The notes under the pieces are model-generated. The model had not been told where the DNA came from, did no database searches, and saw only the letters and a program-made list of their open reading frames with translations. Source: Halobacterium noricense (GTDB taxonomy: Archaea; Halobacteriota; Halobacteria; Halobacteriales; Halobacteriaceae). From it: a stretch of 64,000 nt of DNA. The stretch is from the NCBI RefSeq assembly GCF_021233435.1, contig NZ_CP089468.1, forward strand, positions 620,001-684,000, in the 5' to 3' direction. A program made the translations under genes and the position numbers. Shown one piece after another: positions 7,709 to 16,453 of this stretch; within the stretch, counting starts at the first letter, position 1; each line of letters begins with the position of its first letter.

Positions 7709-9094
7709 ATGCTTGAGGGGGCACTCCTCGCGCAGGCGGACGCCGGCACCATCGTCGACGGCGTCAACACCGTCTGGACGCTCGTGGTCTGCTTCCTCAT
7801 CTTCTTCATGCAGCCTGGCTTCGCGCTGCTGGAGGCGGGGCAGGTACGCGCGAAGAACGTCGCCAACGTCCTCATGAAGAACCTCATGGACTGGGGGATG
7901 GGCGTACTCGTGTTCTTCGTGCTCGGGCTCGGTGTCTTCGGGCTCGCGGGGGCTCTCACGACGCCCGGGGCGGAAGTGAGCGTCTCCGCGGCGTTCGCGT
8001 ACGTCAACGACCCGAGCGCGTGGATCGGCTCGTACCTGTTCAGCGCCGTGTTCGCGATGACCGCGGCGACCATCGTCAGCGGGGCGGTCGCCGAGCGCAT
8101 CAAATTCAAGGCGTACGTCTTCTACTCCATCGGCCTCACGGCGTTCATCTACCCGGTCGTCGCCGGGTTCGCGTGGGGCGGCAACGGCCTGCTGTCGAGC
8201 GCGGGCTACGTCGGTCAGGCCATCGGTGCCGGCTTCCTCGACTTCGCGGGCGCGACCGTCGTCCACATGCTCGGCGGCATCGCCGGCCTCGTCGGCGCGT
8301 ACATGGTCGGCCCGCGCCGCGGTCGCTACGACTCCGACGGCAACAGTCAGCCGATTCCCGGTCACTCCATCACGCTGGCCGTGCTCGGGACGTTCATCCT
8401 CGCGTTCGGCTGGTACGGTTTCAACGTCGGCACGCAAGCGGCAGTGCTCAGCGTCACGGACGGCGCGCTCTCGTTCAACGGTGACGCGCTCGGTCGCGTC
8501 GCGCTGAACACCACCCTCGGCATGGGCGGCGGCGCAGTCGCCGCCGCGCTCGTGACCGGCTGGTCGGACGGCAAGCCCGACCCGCTGTTCACCGCGAGCG
8601 GCCTGCTCGCCGGCCTCGTCGCAGTCACGGGCGCCGTCCCCCACGTCACGTGGGTCGGCGGCCTCGTCCTCGGTATCATCGGCGGCGCACAGGCGCCCAT
8701 CGTCTACCGCTGGGTCACGGATACGCTCAAAATCGACGACGTCGCGGCCGTCTTCCCCGTCCACGGGAGCGCGGGCGCAATCGGGACGCTGCTGATTCCG
8801 GTGTTCGCGGTCGACGGCTTCTCCGCCTCGCAGTTCCTGATGCAGGCGGTCGGCATCGGCGTCATCGTCGTCTGGACCGTCGTCACGACCGCAATCGTGT
8901 TCAAAATCGCGGACGTCGCCGTCGGGCTCCGCCCCGACGAGGACGACGAAGACATCGGGCTCGACCGCAGCGAGCACGGGTACACGGCGTACCCCGAGTT
9001 CGTCGACACCGCCGGCGACGGCGGCGTCACGGTCACCAGCGGGGACAGTGGAGCTATGGCAACCGACGGCAGTGGGGTGAACGAAGATGACTGA
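7709..9094 (+). CDS. amt: Ammonium transporter Amt
   Basis: This 461-residue protein has eleven membrane helices. [13 protein letters not shown] and [12 protein letters not shown] carry the twin pore histidines, and [13 protein letters not shown] in the first helix is the Amt signature. It conducts ammonium/ammonia across the cell membrane. The ATG has GGAGGGG nine bases upstream; a GTG six codons earlier is a weaker start. The C-terminal tail is acidic and extended. The gene overlaps glnK by 8 bp, the classical Amt-PII pair in which PII blocks the pore when nitrogen is plentiful. Confidence 0.95.
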   Translation: MLEGALLAQADAGTIVDGVNTVWTLVVCFLIFFMQPGFALLEAGQVRAKNVANVLMKNLMDWGMGVLVFFVLGLGVFGLAGALTTPGAEVSVSAAFAYVNDPSAWIGSYLFSAVFAMTAATIVSGAVAERIKFKAYVFYSIGLTAFIYPVVAGFAWGGNGLLSSAGYVGQAIGAGFLDFAGATVVHMLGGIAGLVGAYMVGPRRGRYDSDGNSQPIPGHSITLAVLGTFILAFGWYGFNVGTQAAVLSVTDGALSFNGDALGRVALNTTLGMGGGAVAAALVTGWSDGKPDPLFTASGLLAGLVAVTGAVPHVTWVGGLVLGIIGGAQAPIVYRWVTDTLKIDDVAAVFPVHGSAGAIGTLLIPVFAVDGFSASQFLMQAVGIGVIVVWTVVTTAIVFKIADVAVGLRPDEDDEDIGLDRSEHGYTAYPEFVDTAGDGGVTVTSGDSGAMATDGSGVNEDD

Positions 9095-9440
9095 AAGCGA
9101 CATCGAACTCGTCATGGCGGTTATCCGGCCGGACAAGCTCTCGGAAGCGAAGCAGGCGCTGGCGGAAGTCGGCGCGCCCAGTCTGACGGTCACGGACGTC
9201 AGCGGGCGCGGCAGCCAGCCCGCGATGACCGAGCAGTGGCGCGGCGAGGAGTACACGGTCGACCTCCACCAGAAGGTGAAAATCGAAATCGTCGTCGCGG
9301 ACATCGACGCCGAGGACGTTGCCGAAGCGCTCAGCGAGGCCGCCCACACGGGCGAACCGGGCGACGGCAAAATCTTCATCCTCCCGGTCTCGGAGGCCTA
9401 CCAGATTCGGACCGACGAGACGGGCGTCGACGCGGTCTGA
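9087..9440 (+). CDS. glnK: PII-type nitrogen regulatory protein GlnK
   Basis: This 117-residue trimeric signal protein has [16 protein letters not shown] at the N-terminus, a T-loop ending [17 protein letters not shown], and a B-loop with [14 protein letters not shown]56 lies where uridylylated tyrosine sits in enteric PII, although haloarchaea are not known to use that modification in the same way. PII proteins bind ATP, ADP and 2-oxoglutarate and here most likely dock on the Amt encoded just upstream. An amino-acid/amide-type ABC transporter follows, so the same nitrogen signal may reach both. Confidence 0.94.
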   Translation: MTESDIELVMAVIRPDKLSEAKQALAEVGAPSLTVTDVSGRGSQPAMTEQWRGEEYTVDLHQKVKIEIVVADIDAEDVAEALSEAAHTGEPGDGKIFILPVSEAYQIRTDETGVDAV

Positions 9441-9449
9441 GGTAACGCG

Positions 9450-9467
9450 GCTCGGTTCGATTTTTCG
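9450..9467 (+). terminator. T-tract after glnK (possible terminator)
   Basis: A TTTTT run (9461-9465) in otherwise GC-rich sequence follows the glnK stop by about 20 bp. Archaeal termination often needs only such a T-tract. No strong hairpin precedes it. Confidence 0.3.
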
Positions 9468-9518
9468 CGGACGACTCGCCAACAGGGACCACGTTAGGCA
9501 AATACTGCCACATCGAAC

Positions 9519-9536
9519 GAGCGTTATTTATCGCTC
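9519..9536 (+). promoter_or_regulatory. TATA element of the liv operon framed by GAGCG/CGCTC
   Basis: TTATTTAT (9524-9531) lies about 40 bp before the livH ATG and is bracketed exactly by GAGCG and CGCTC, a 5-8-5 inverted repeat. A factor binding that repeat would cover the TATA box and block initiation. The TATA call is fairly safe; the repeat as an operator is inference. Confidence 0.5.
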
Positions 9537-9567
9537 CGTGTCCGAGCGTACCACGAGAGAACTACAC

Positions 9568-10824
9568 ATGGAAGCGAACGCAACAGTAGAACGCGGACTC
9601 CGGGCCGCGCGGCGCAGTCCCGGCGCGGCCGTCGTCTGGGCGGTCGCGGCCGTCCTCCTCCTGGACCTGCTCGCGAAACTCGTGGGCGTCTCGCTGGGTC
9701 CCTTCGAGACTCCGTGGTTCGCGCTCTGGTTCGGCGGGGACGTCCCCCTCAGTGAAGCCGCGGGGCTGGCGTGGGACGGCGTCGTCATCGGCGCTGTCAT
9801 CGGTCTCGCGAGCATCGGCCTGTCGCTGACGTACAGCATCCTCAACTTCGCCAACTTCGCGCACGGCGACTACCTCACCGCGGGCGCGTTCTCCGGGTGG
9901 GCGGTCACGTACGTCATCGCCGGCATCGGCGGCCTGCTCGCGCTCACCGAGACCGCCATCAACGCCGTCACGGGTCTCGGCCAGCCACGCCTCGAAGACG
10001 CGGACCTCGTCTCGCTCGTCCTGCTCCAAACGCCGCCGCTGGACGCCGGCGCGAACATCTGGCTGTCGCCGCTGGCCATCGTCGTCGGGCTCGTCGTCGC
10101 GGTCGCGATGACCGTCGCGGTCGCGCTCGTGCTCGACCGCTTCGTCTACCGGCCGATGCGCGACGCCGACGGCATCTCCCTGCTCATCGCGTCCATCGGT
10201 GTGGCGTTCATGCTCCGGTACCTGGTCGCGTTCGTGTTCGGGAACAACCGCCGCATCGTCACGTCGACCGACCAGCTCCCGTCGATGAACGTCGCGGAGG
10301 CGGTGACGGACGCGCTGCCGTTCCTCGGCCCGGCCCGCAGCGCCATCATCGTCGACCTCCACGAGGTCACGCTCGTGGTCGTCGCGGCCGTGCTCATGGT
10401 CGGCCTCCACGTCCTCCTCCAGCAGACGAAACTCGGAAAGGCGATGCGCGCGATGGCCGACAACCGCGCGCTCGCACAGATCACCGGCATCCCGACCGAG
10501 CGCGTCATCAAGTCGACGTGGCTCATCGGCGCCGGGTTGACGGGTGCTGCCGGCTATCTGCTCGTGCTCTCGCAGGGCGGGCTGGGCTTCCAGACCGGCT
10601 GGCTGCTGTTGTTGCTCATCTTCGCGGCGGTCATCATGGGCGGCATCGGCTCCATCTACGGCGCCATCGCGGGCGGGCTCGTCATCGGGCTCGCGAGCCG
10701 GATGTCGCTCATCTGGCTGCAGGGCGACCTCTCGTCGTTCGCCCGGCCGACCGCGTTCGCGCTCATGATTCTCATTCTCCTCTTCCGCCCGTCGGGCATC
10801 TTCGGGGGGGTGAAGACCGCATGA
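9568..10824 (+). CDS. livH: ABC transporter permease, LivH type
   Basis: This 418-residue membrane protein carries the LivH signature in SIGLSLTYSILNFANFAHGDYLTAGAF and the GKAMRAMADNRALAQITGI loop that contacts the ATPase. About nine helices are apparent. The ATG is placed by the upstream TATA element and by the match starting at residue 1 (MEANATVERG); frames reaching further upstream cross glnK. It overlaps livM by ATGA. The family imports branched-chain amino acids, urea or short amides; nearby amt-glnK hints at a nitrogen source but does not settle the substrate. Confidence 0.92.
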   Translation: MEANATVERGLRAARRSPGAAVVWAVAAVLLLDLLAKLVGVSLGPFETPWFALWFGGDVPLSEAAGLAWDGVVIGAVIGLASIGLSLTYSILNFANFAHGDYLTAGAFSGWAVTYVIAGIGGLLALTETAINAVTGLGQPRLEDADLVSLVLLQTPPLDAGANIWLSPLAIVVGLVVAVAMTVAVALVLDRFVYRPMRDADGISLLIASIGVAFMLRYLVAFVFGNNRRIVTSTDQLPSMNVAEAVTDALPFLGPARSAIIVDLHEVTLVVVAAVLMVGLHVLLQQTKLGKAMRAMADNRALAQITGIPTERVIKSTWLIGAGLTGAAGYLLVLSQGGLGFQTGWLLLLLIFAAVIMGGIGSIYGAIAGGLVIGLASRMSLIWLQGDLSSFARPTAFALMILILLFRPSGIFGGVKTA

Positions 10825-12140
10825 GCGAGTCCACCACGCGGAACGTCTTCGACCCGCTGCGCAAACTGTTCGCGTACGACGCCGCGAAAGTCACCGTGAT
10901 GTTCCTCGGCATCTGGGCGCTGTTCTACGCGTTCGGCACCCAGCTCGGCTACGGGAACAACGGCCTGCTCGCGCTCGTGCGCCGCGTGACGTTCCTGTCG
11001 GCGGTGTACGGCATCGTCGTGCTCGCGCTGAACATCCAGTGGGGGTACGCGGGCCTGTTCAACATCGGTGTGGCGGGCTTCATGGCGGTCGGCGCGTACA
11101 CCGTCGCGATGCTGTCCAGTTCGCCCGCGGGCAGTCCAGCCGGCCTCGGGCTCCCGCTGCCAATCGGTATCATCGGCGGCATGCTCGCGGCGACCATCGT
11201 CGGCCTCGTCGCGGCGCTGCCCGCGCTCCGCTTGAAAGCCGACTACCTCGCCATCGTCACGGTCGCGCTCTCCGAAATCATCCGCATCGTCTACAACACG
11301 CCCGCGTTTGCCGACATCACGGGCGGCGCCAGCGGGTTCGACAACCTCCCGACGAGCCCCGTCAACACGCTGCTGTTGAGCGACCCGTCGAGCACTATCT
11401 CGGAGCCAACCGCGGTCGGACAGGTGGTGTTCTCGTTCGCCGAGCAGTTCGGTATCCAGCGGTTCACCGCTATCAACACCGTCTACACGGTCGGCGTGCT
11501 GGTGGCGCTGCTGGTCGTCTACCTCGTCTTAGAGCGCACGGGGAAGTCCCCGTACGGCCGCGTGCTGAAGGCCATCCGCGAGGACGAGACCGCCGCCCAG
11601 TCGCTGGGCAAGGACACCCAGAACTTCAAGGTGCGCGCGTTCGCGCTGGGCTGCGGGCTGATGGGCCTGGCGGGCATCCTCTGGTTCGCGATGGGGCCGC
11701 GGGCGTCGATTACGCCGGTGACGTTCCGGCCGAACATCACGTTCTACATCTTCATCGCGCTCATCATCGGCGGCGCTGGGTCGAACATGGGGAGCGTGCT
11801 CGGCGGCGCGCTGTTCGCCAGCCTGCTGTTCGAGGCACCGCCGGTCGTCCGGAACATCGTCACGAACGCCTTCGAGGTCTCCGCGGACCCCGCGAACTTC
11901 ATCGAGGCGCTCGTCCCCCTCGCCAGCGGCGAACTCATGCCGCTGGCCGGGTTCCTGTTGAACAACATCGACACGCTCCGGTTCATGGGCATGGGGCTGT
12001 TGCTCGTGGTGCTCGTCCAGCGCCGGCCGGACGGCCTGCTCGGCGCGCGCAAGGAGACCGCCGCCGGCGTCTCGCTGGCCGCGGACACGCGCCCGGGCCG
12101 CAGTCCTGCTGCCGAGAACGGGGGTGACGACGATGAGTAA
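10821..12140 (+). CDS. livM: ABC transporter permease, LivM type
   Basis: This 439-residue second permease has LNIQWGYAGLFNIGVAGFMAVGAYT, KADYLAIVTVALSEIIRIV and the coupling loop GRVLKAIREDETAAQSLGKDTQNFKV, all standard LivM features. The predicted helices match the ten-helix family pattern. The C-terminal 30 residues are a hydrophilic tail. It shares ATGA with livH and overlaps livG by 8 bp, so the four membrane and ATPase genes form one unit. Confidence 0.92.
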   Translation: MSESTTRNVFDPLRKLFAYDAAKVTVMFLGIWALFYAFGTQLGYGNNGLLALVRRVTFLSAVYGIVVLALNIQWGYAGLFNIGVAGFMAVGAYTVAMLSSSPAGSPAGLGLPLPIGIIGGMLAATIVGLVAALPALRLKADYLAIVTVALSEIIRIVYNTPAFADITGGASGFDNLPTSPVNTLLLSDPSSTISEPTAVGQVVFSFAEQFGIQRFTAINTVYTVGVLVALLVVYLVLERTGKSPYGRVLKAIREDETAAQSLGKDTQNFKVRAFALGCGLMGLAGILWFAMGPRASITPVTFRPNITFYIFIALIIGGAGSNMGSVLGGALFASLLFEAPPVVRNIVTNAFEVSADPANFIEALVPLASGELMPLAGFLLNNIDTLRFMGMGLLLVVLVQRRPDGLLGARKETAAGVSLAADTRPGRSPAAENGGDDDE

Positions 12141-13023
12141 CGCCGGCGACGACATCGCCGACGCGGAGGTGCCCGAGGACGTCGACGTCCCCGAGGACCT
12201 CGAACCGGAAGCCGCCGACTCCGACGTCGAGGAGGGCGCAAAGGAAGTGCCCCGCGGCCTCCCGCTCAGAGTCGAGGGGTTGCGCAAGGAGTTCGGCGGC
12301 ATCACGGCCGTCGACGGGGCCTCCTTCGAAGTCGAGGAAGGGTCGCTGACGGGGCTCATCGGCCCGAACGGGGCCGGGAAGTCCACGACGTTCAACTGCA
12401 TCACGGGTGTCCACGAGCCGACCGCCGGCGACGTCTACTTCCGCGGCGAGGAAATTACCGGCCTCCAGCCCCACGACATCGCCCAGCGCGGGCTCGTGCG
12501 GACGTTCCAGATTGCCCGCCAGCTCGACGAGATGACCGTCCTGGAGAACGTGATGCTCGCGCCGGGCGAGCAGCAGGGCGAATCCATCACGCGCTCGGTC
12601 GTCCCCGGGCTGCGCGGCCAGGTCGTCGACCAGGAGCGCGACCGCCGCGAGGAAGCCTGGGAGACGCTGGAGTTCTTCGAACTCGACCACCTCGCGACCG
12701 AGTACGCCGGCAACCTCTCGGGCGGCCAGCGCAAACTGCTCGAACTGGCGCGCGCGCTGATGACCGACCCCGACGTGATGTTGCTGGACGAGCCGTTCGC
12801 GGGCGTCAACCCCACGCTGGAGGAGAAGCTCCTCGACCGCATCCACGACCTCCGCGAGCAGGGGCTGACGTTCCTGCTCGTCGAACACGACATGGACCTC
12901 ATCATGGAGAACTGCGAGCACGTCATCGTCATGCACCAGGGGCGCGTCCTCGACGAGGGGCCGCCCGAACAGATACAGAACAACGAGGAAGTCATCGAGG
13001 CCTACCTCGGGGGGAACGTATGA
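12133..13023 (+). CDS. livG: ABC transporter ATP-binding protein, LivG type, with acidic N-terminal extension
   Basis: This 296-residue ATPase has Walker A GPNGAGKST, signature LSGGQRK, Walker B VMLLDEPFAG and switch His in VEHDMD. The LivG-type insert between Walker A and signature is present. Unusually, the first 40 or so residues before LRVEGLRKEF are strongly acidic (EVPEDVDVPEDLEPEAADSDVEEG) and have no counterpart in bacterial LivG. The ATG was chosen over a GTG three codons upstream. Confidence 0.92.
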   Translation: MSNAGDDIADAEVPEDVDVPEDLEPEAADSDVEEGAKEVPRGLPLRVEGLRKEFGGITAVDGASFEVEEGSLTGLIGPNGAGKSTTFNCITGVHEPTAGDVYFRGEEITGLQPHDIAQRGLVRTFQIARQLDEMTVLENVMLAPGEQQGESITRSVVPGLRGQVVDQERDRREEAWETLEFFELDHLATEYAGNLSGGQRKLLELARALMTDPDVMLLDEPFAGVNPTLEEKLLDRIHDLREQGLTFLLVEHDMDLIMENCEHVIVMHQGRVLDEGPPEQIQNNEEVIEAYLGGNV

Positions 13024-13769
13024 GCGAGCACGCATCCCGCGAGGCCGCGCTCCCCGACGGCGAGGAGGGCATCCTCGCGGTCCGCGACCTCGACGCGGGT
13101 TACGGCGACCTCCAGGTGCTGTCCGGCGTGGACCTCGACGTCCGCGACGGCGAGTACGTCACCATCGTCGGCCCGAACGGGGCCGGCAAGTCCACCGTGA
13201 TGAAGTCCATCTTCGGGCTGACGACGTACATGGGCGGCGCGATTACGTTCCAGGAGACGCCCATCCACGAACTCCCGCCCGAGGAGATCATCCACGAGGG
13301 CATCGGCTACGTCCCCCAGAACGAGAACGTCTTCGCGGGGCTGTCGGTCCGCGAAAACCTCGAAATGGGCGCGTACATCCTCGACGACGTGCCCGAGGAC
13401 CAGATACAGTCGGTGTACGACCGCTTCCCGATTCTCGAAGAGCGGGCCACCCAGAAGGCGGGGTCGCTGTCGGGCGGCCAACAGCAGATGCTCGCGATGG
13501 GGCGCGCGCTCATGCTCGACCCCGACCTCCTGATGCTCGACGAGCCCTCGGCGGGCCTCGCGCCCGACCTCGTCGACGAGATGTTCGACCGCATCGACCG
13601 CATCAACGATGACGGCACCTCGGTGCTGATGGTCGAGCAGAACGCCAAGGAGGCGCTGCGCCGTTGCGACCGCGGCTACGTGCTCGTCAACGGCGAGAAC
13701 AGCTACATGGACGACGGCAACGCGCTCCTCGCGGACGAGGAGGTCCGCCAGGAGTTCCTCGGCGGCTAG
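13020..13769 (+). CDS. livF: ABC transporter ATP-binding protein, LivF type
   Basis: This 249-residue ATPase has Walker A GPNGAGKST, LSGGQQQ signature, Walker B LLMLDEPSAGLAP and H-loop replaced by Q in VEQN, the usual LivF pattern. It shares ATGA with livG, the other ATPase of the heterodimer. It is the last gene of the plus-strand unit and converges on the DUF4350 gene with a 4-bp overlap of stops. The matching binding protein is probably the minus-strand Tat lipoprotein 2.7 kb further on. Confidence 0.92.
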   Translation: MSEHASREAALPDGEEGILAVRDLDAGYGDLQVLSGVDLDVRDGEYVTIVGPNGAGKSTVMKSIFGLTTYMGGAITFQETPIHELPPEEIIHEGIGYVPQNENVFAGLSVRENLEMGAYILDDVPEDQIQSVYDRFPILEERATQKAGSLSGGQQQMLAMGRALMLDPDLLMLDEPSAGLAPDLVDEMFDRIDRINDDGTSVLMVEQNAKEALRRCDRGYVLVNGENSYMDDGNALLADEEVRQEFLGG

Positions 13770-14779
13770 GCCGTCACGACCGGCGACCCGGTTCCGTTCT
13801 GCCCGCCAGCCGAACCCGACGGGCTGGCCGGCGCGCCTGCTTCTTTGTCGCCACCGACGAGGAACGCCGCGACGTTGCTCAACAGCACGTCGTTGTCGCC
13901 CTCGGTCGCGGTACTCGACGTCAGGAAGTCGATGTCCCCGACGGCGAGCACGTTCCCGTTGCGCGCGGCGACGCTGTACGACGCTTCCTCGCGCGTCGAC
14001 GACAGCGACACGTCGCTGGCAGTGAGCACCGACGAGGCGTCCCCGCCAGTCGTCACGGGCGTCGCGTCGGTGAGGATTGCGTTCCCCACGCCGTCGGCGA
14101 CGCCGCCGTCACCGGCCGCGTAGACGGACTGGAAGTTGTTCGCGTTCTCGGCCATGTCGTAGAGGTAGCCGTTCCCGAACGACACGCCGAACGCCGCCGC
14201 GAGGTTCGCCGGCTGGCCGGCAGCCGACACCGACCCGCTAGACGTCAGGCCGGGAATCGAGACGGTCGACGTCGTGCTCGTGGTCGTCGGCGGCTCCGCA
14301 GCGAGCAGCACGCGGCCGCCCGCGTCGGCGAACGCTTCCACGCCCGCCACCTCGTTCGACGAGTACGTCGTCGCGGGGCTGGCGACGACGAGCGCGTCCG
14401 CGCCGCGCAGCGTCTCGTTGAACGCCGCGCCCGGCTGGCTGTTGAAGCCGCTCGACGACCCGCCGCCGTACACCCGGACTTCGTGGTCCGCGGCGACGAG
14501 CGCGTCGACGAGCGGCTGGAGGGCGTCCTCGCTGACGTCGTTGCCGTGGCTCACGTCCACCACGATGGTCTTCGACTCGTCGCCCGCGGGCGCGGTGACG
14601 CTCCCGCCGTCCTCGACTGGCTCGGCGACGAGTTCGTTCGTATCGTAGGCCGGCGCGGCGGGCGCGTCGGACTGCGCGGGCGACCCCAACACCAGGCCGC
14701 CAGCGAACGCCGCCGCGACGACGACCACAGCGACGACGGCGACGACGCCGACAGCGCGCGTGAGCTCACGCGCTCGCAT
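13766..14779 (-). CDS. DUF4350-like exported/membrane-anchored protein
   Basis: This 337-residue protein has one N-terminal helix (AVGVVAVVAVVVVAAAFAGGLVLG), and the rest is outside the cell. IVVDVSHGNDVSEDALQPLVDAL, DALVVASPATTYSSNEVAGVEAFADAGGRVLLAAEPP and NVLAVGDIDFL are those of the DUF4350 / glutamine-amidotransferase-like fold, which sits near transporters and peptidases but has no proven reaction. The C-terminus is Ser/Gly-rich. It overlaps the sppA stop by 14 bp and is the last gene of a four-gene minus-strand run. Confidence 0.72.
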   Translation of the reverse strand: MRARELTRAVGVVAVVAVVVVAAAFAGGLVLGSPAQSDAPAAPAYDTNELVAEPVEDGGSVTAPAGDESKTIVVDVSHGNDVSEDALQPLVDALVAADHEVRVYGGGSSSGFNSQPGAAFNETLRGADALVVASPATTYSSNEVAGVEAFADAGGRVLLAAEPPTTTSTTSTVSIPGLTSSGSVSAAGQPANLAAAFGVSFGNGYLYDMAENANNFQSVYAAGDGGVADGVGNAILTDATPVTTGGDASSVLTASDVSLSSTREEASYSVAARNGNVLAVGDIDFLTSSTATEGDNDVLLSNVAAFLVGGDKEAGAPASPSGSAGGQNGTGSPVVTA

Positions 14780-15680
14780 TTGCGGTCACCTCCGTCTGCG
14801 TATTCGCCTCGATTGTCCCGTGCAGCATCAGGTACTGGACGGTGTCCACGCCGCGGTACTCGAACACCTGCTCGGTGGTCGCGCCCGCGGGGGCGTCGTC
14901 GGTCGAGAGCCCGAGTTGGGCGAGCACCGACGGCTGGGGCGCTTCCATGCGCACCACGTCGTAGTCATCGAGGCCGGCGTTGTCGGCGGCGGCCCCGATG
15001 GCCGTGTCGACGCCGCCGATTTCGTCGGCGAGGCCGTTCTCCACGCCGCTGGCGCCCGCGTACACCTTCGCGTGCGAGACCTCCTCGCGCGTCAACTCGA
15101 TGCGGTCGCCGCGCTCGGCGAAGACGGAGCCGACGAACGCGCGGCGCAGCGTCTCGACGCGCTCGCGCACTTCGTCGGGTGTCGAGCCGGCGCCCTTGTC
15201 CGGGCCAGTCACGACTTCGCCGGCGGGCACGCCGCCCGAAGGCAGGGTGGCGCGCACGCCGACGCTCCCGACGACGGAGGCGGGCGTGACGTAGATGTCG
15301 TCTGCGGGCGCGGCGGCGTAGTACGACCCGGAGGCCGCGGTGCCGGTGACGCTCGCGACGACGGGCATCTCGCCCGCGGTGCGCTTCACCGCGAGGTAGA
15401 GCTGTTCGCTCGCGGACGCGGTCCCGCCGGGGCTGTCCACGTCGAGGACGACGGCCTCGATGGAGTCGTTCTGCCGGGCTTCCCGGAGGTCGTCGACGAC
15501 CGCGCTCGCGGAGTCGCCCGTGATGGTGCCGTGGAGTTCCACGACGGCGACCGTGCCGTCGGGCTCGGTGGCGTACCCCCACGCTTGCGGCGCGAACGCG
15601 ACACCGACGACCACGCCGACGACGACGAGCACGATGGTCACCCCACGTACGCTGCCGCGGGCGGAGCGGTCGGCCGTCAC
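14766..15680 (-). CDS. sppA: Signal peptide peptidase SppA (S49 family)
   Basis: This 304-residue membrane-anchored protease has one N-terminal helix (TIVLVVVGVVVGVAFA) and then the S49 domain: VVELHGTI, VLDVDSPGG, VVASVTGTAASGSYYAAAPADDIYV and GSVGV. Nucleophile S117 (ASGSYY) and K162 (TGPDKG) match the Ser/Lys pair of B. subtilis SppA in context and spacing. It would cleave remnant signal peptides or membrane peptides on the outer face. The GTG start overlaps the upstream stop (GTGA). The partners (LolA-like and DUF4350) suggest work on exported proteins. Confidence 0.88.
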   Translation of the reverse strand: MTADRSARGSVRGVTIVLVVVGVVVGVAFAPQAWGYATEPDGTVAVVELHGTITGDSASAVVDDLREARQNDSIEAVVLDVDSPGGTASASEQLYLAVKRTAGEMPVVASVTGTAASGSYYAAAPADDIYVTPASVVGSVGVRATLPSGGVPAGEVVTGPDKGAGSTPDEVRERVETLRRAFVGSVFAERGDRIELTREEVSHAKVYAGASGVENGLADEIGGVDTAIGAAADNAGLDDYDVVRMEAPQPSVLAQLGLSTDDAPAGATTEQVFEYRGVDTVQYLMLHGTIEANTQTEVTANASA

Positions 15681-16321
15681 GCCGCCACCTCCGCGTTCGC
15701 GGACTCGTTCCGGACGAGCGTCACGTCGTCGTACGTGACCGTCACCGACGCGGACTGGCCGTCGTCGGTCGTCCACGACGTGACGACCTGCAGGGGAATC
15801 TCGCGGTCGAGGTCGACCCAGACGGTCCGCGAGACGTTCGTCCCGTCGCCGGTCGCGTTCTCCTGTGGATCCAGTTCGACGACTGCGGTTCGGTGGCCAT
15901 CGTAGGTGGTCACGCGCTCGACGCTGACGTCGCTCGTGCGCACGAGCGACTCCGCGAGCGCCCCGTAGCCGGCGGGCGTCGCGGGGGTGTCGGTGGCCAC
16001 TCCAGTGCCCAAGACCGGGCCGCTGTCGGTCGTTCCTGCCATCGTCTCACCGGCGCGTGGGCCGGCGCTGTACGTTACCTCTCGTCGGTCGCCGCGGACG
16101 GTGACGTTCGCGCGGGCCGCCGTGGTCGAGTCGCCGACTTCGACCGTGCGGGTGACCGTCGCGTCGTAGCCGTTCAGGGCGGCGTACCGCTGTTCGACTG
16201 CGTCTCCGACTGCGTTCGCGTCGACGGAGCCGTCGGCCGACAGCCCGCCGATGCAGCCCGCAGTCAGGGAGACGACGACGAGGGCGGTCGCTGCCGCCAC
16301 TCGCATTCGTGTAGCTTGCAT
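15677..16321 (-). CDS. LolA-like / outer-membrane-carrier-fold lipoprotein
   Basis: This protein of about 214 residues has a signal peptide and lipobox (VVVSLTAGC), so it is a lipoprotein on the outer face. The body, with RYAALNGYDATVTRTVEVGDSTTAARANVTVRGDRREVTY and later TVWVDLDREIPLQVVTSWTTDDGQ, shows the half-barrel pattern of LolA/DUF2092-type domains. The function in a single-membrane archaeon is unknown. Two ATGs (16321 and 16306) are possible; both keep the lipobox. It is directly coupled to sppA. Confidence 0.72.
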   Translation of the reverse strand: MQATRMRVAAATALVVVSLTAGCIGGLSADGSVDANAVGDAVEQRYAALNGYDATVTRTVEVGDSTTAARANVTVRGDRREVTYSAGPRAGETMAGTTDSGPVLGTGVATDTPATPAGYGALAESLVRTSDVSVERVTTYDGHRTAVVELDPQENATGDGTNVSRTVWVDLDREIPLQVVTSWTTDDGQSASVTVTYDDVTLVRNESANAEVAA

Positions 16322-16453
16322 GACTCTCCGCGCGGCAGTTTCACAGGCACCGACAAAACACGCTGGTGGCGTTCGCAAGCCCAGAGAATCCGTCTCGGCG
16401 CGCGGGACGCGTCGCTGTCGGGCGTGGCGTCGAAAAAACGGGTGGTCGTGGCG

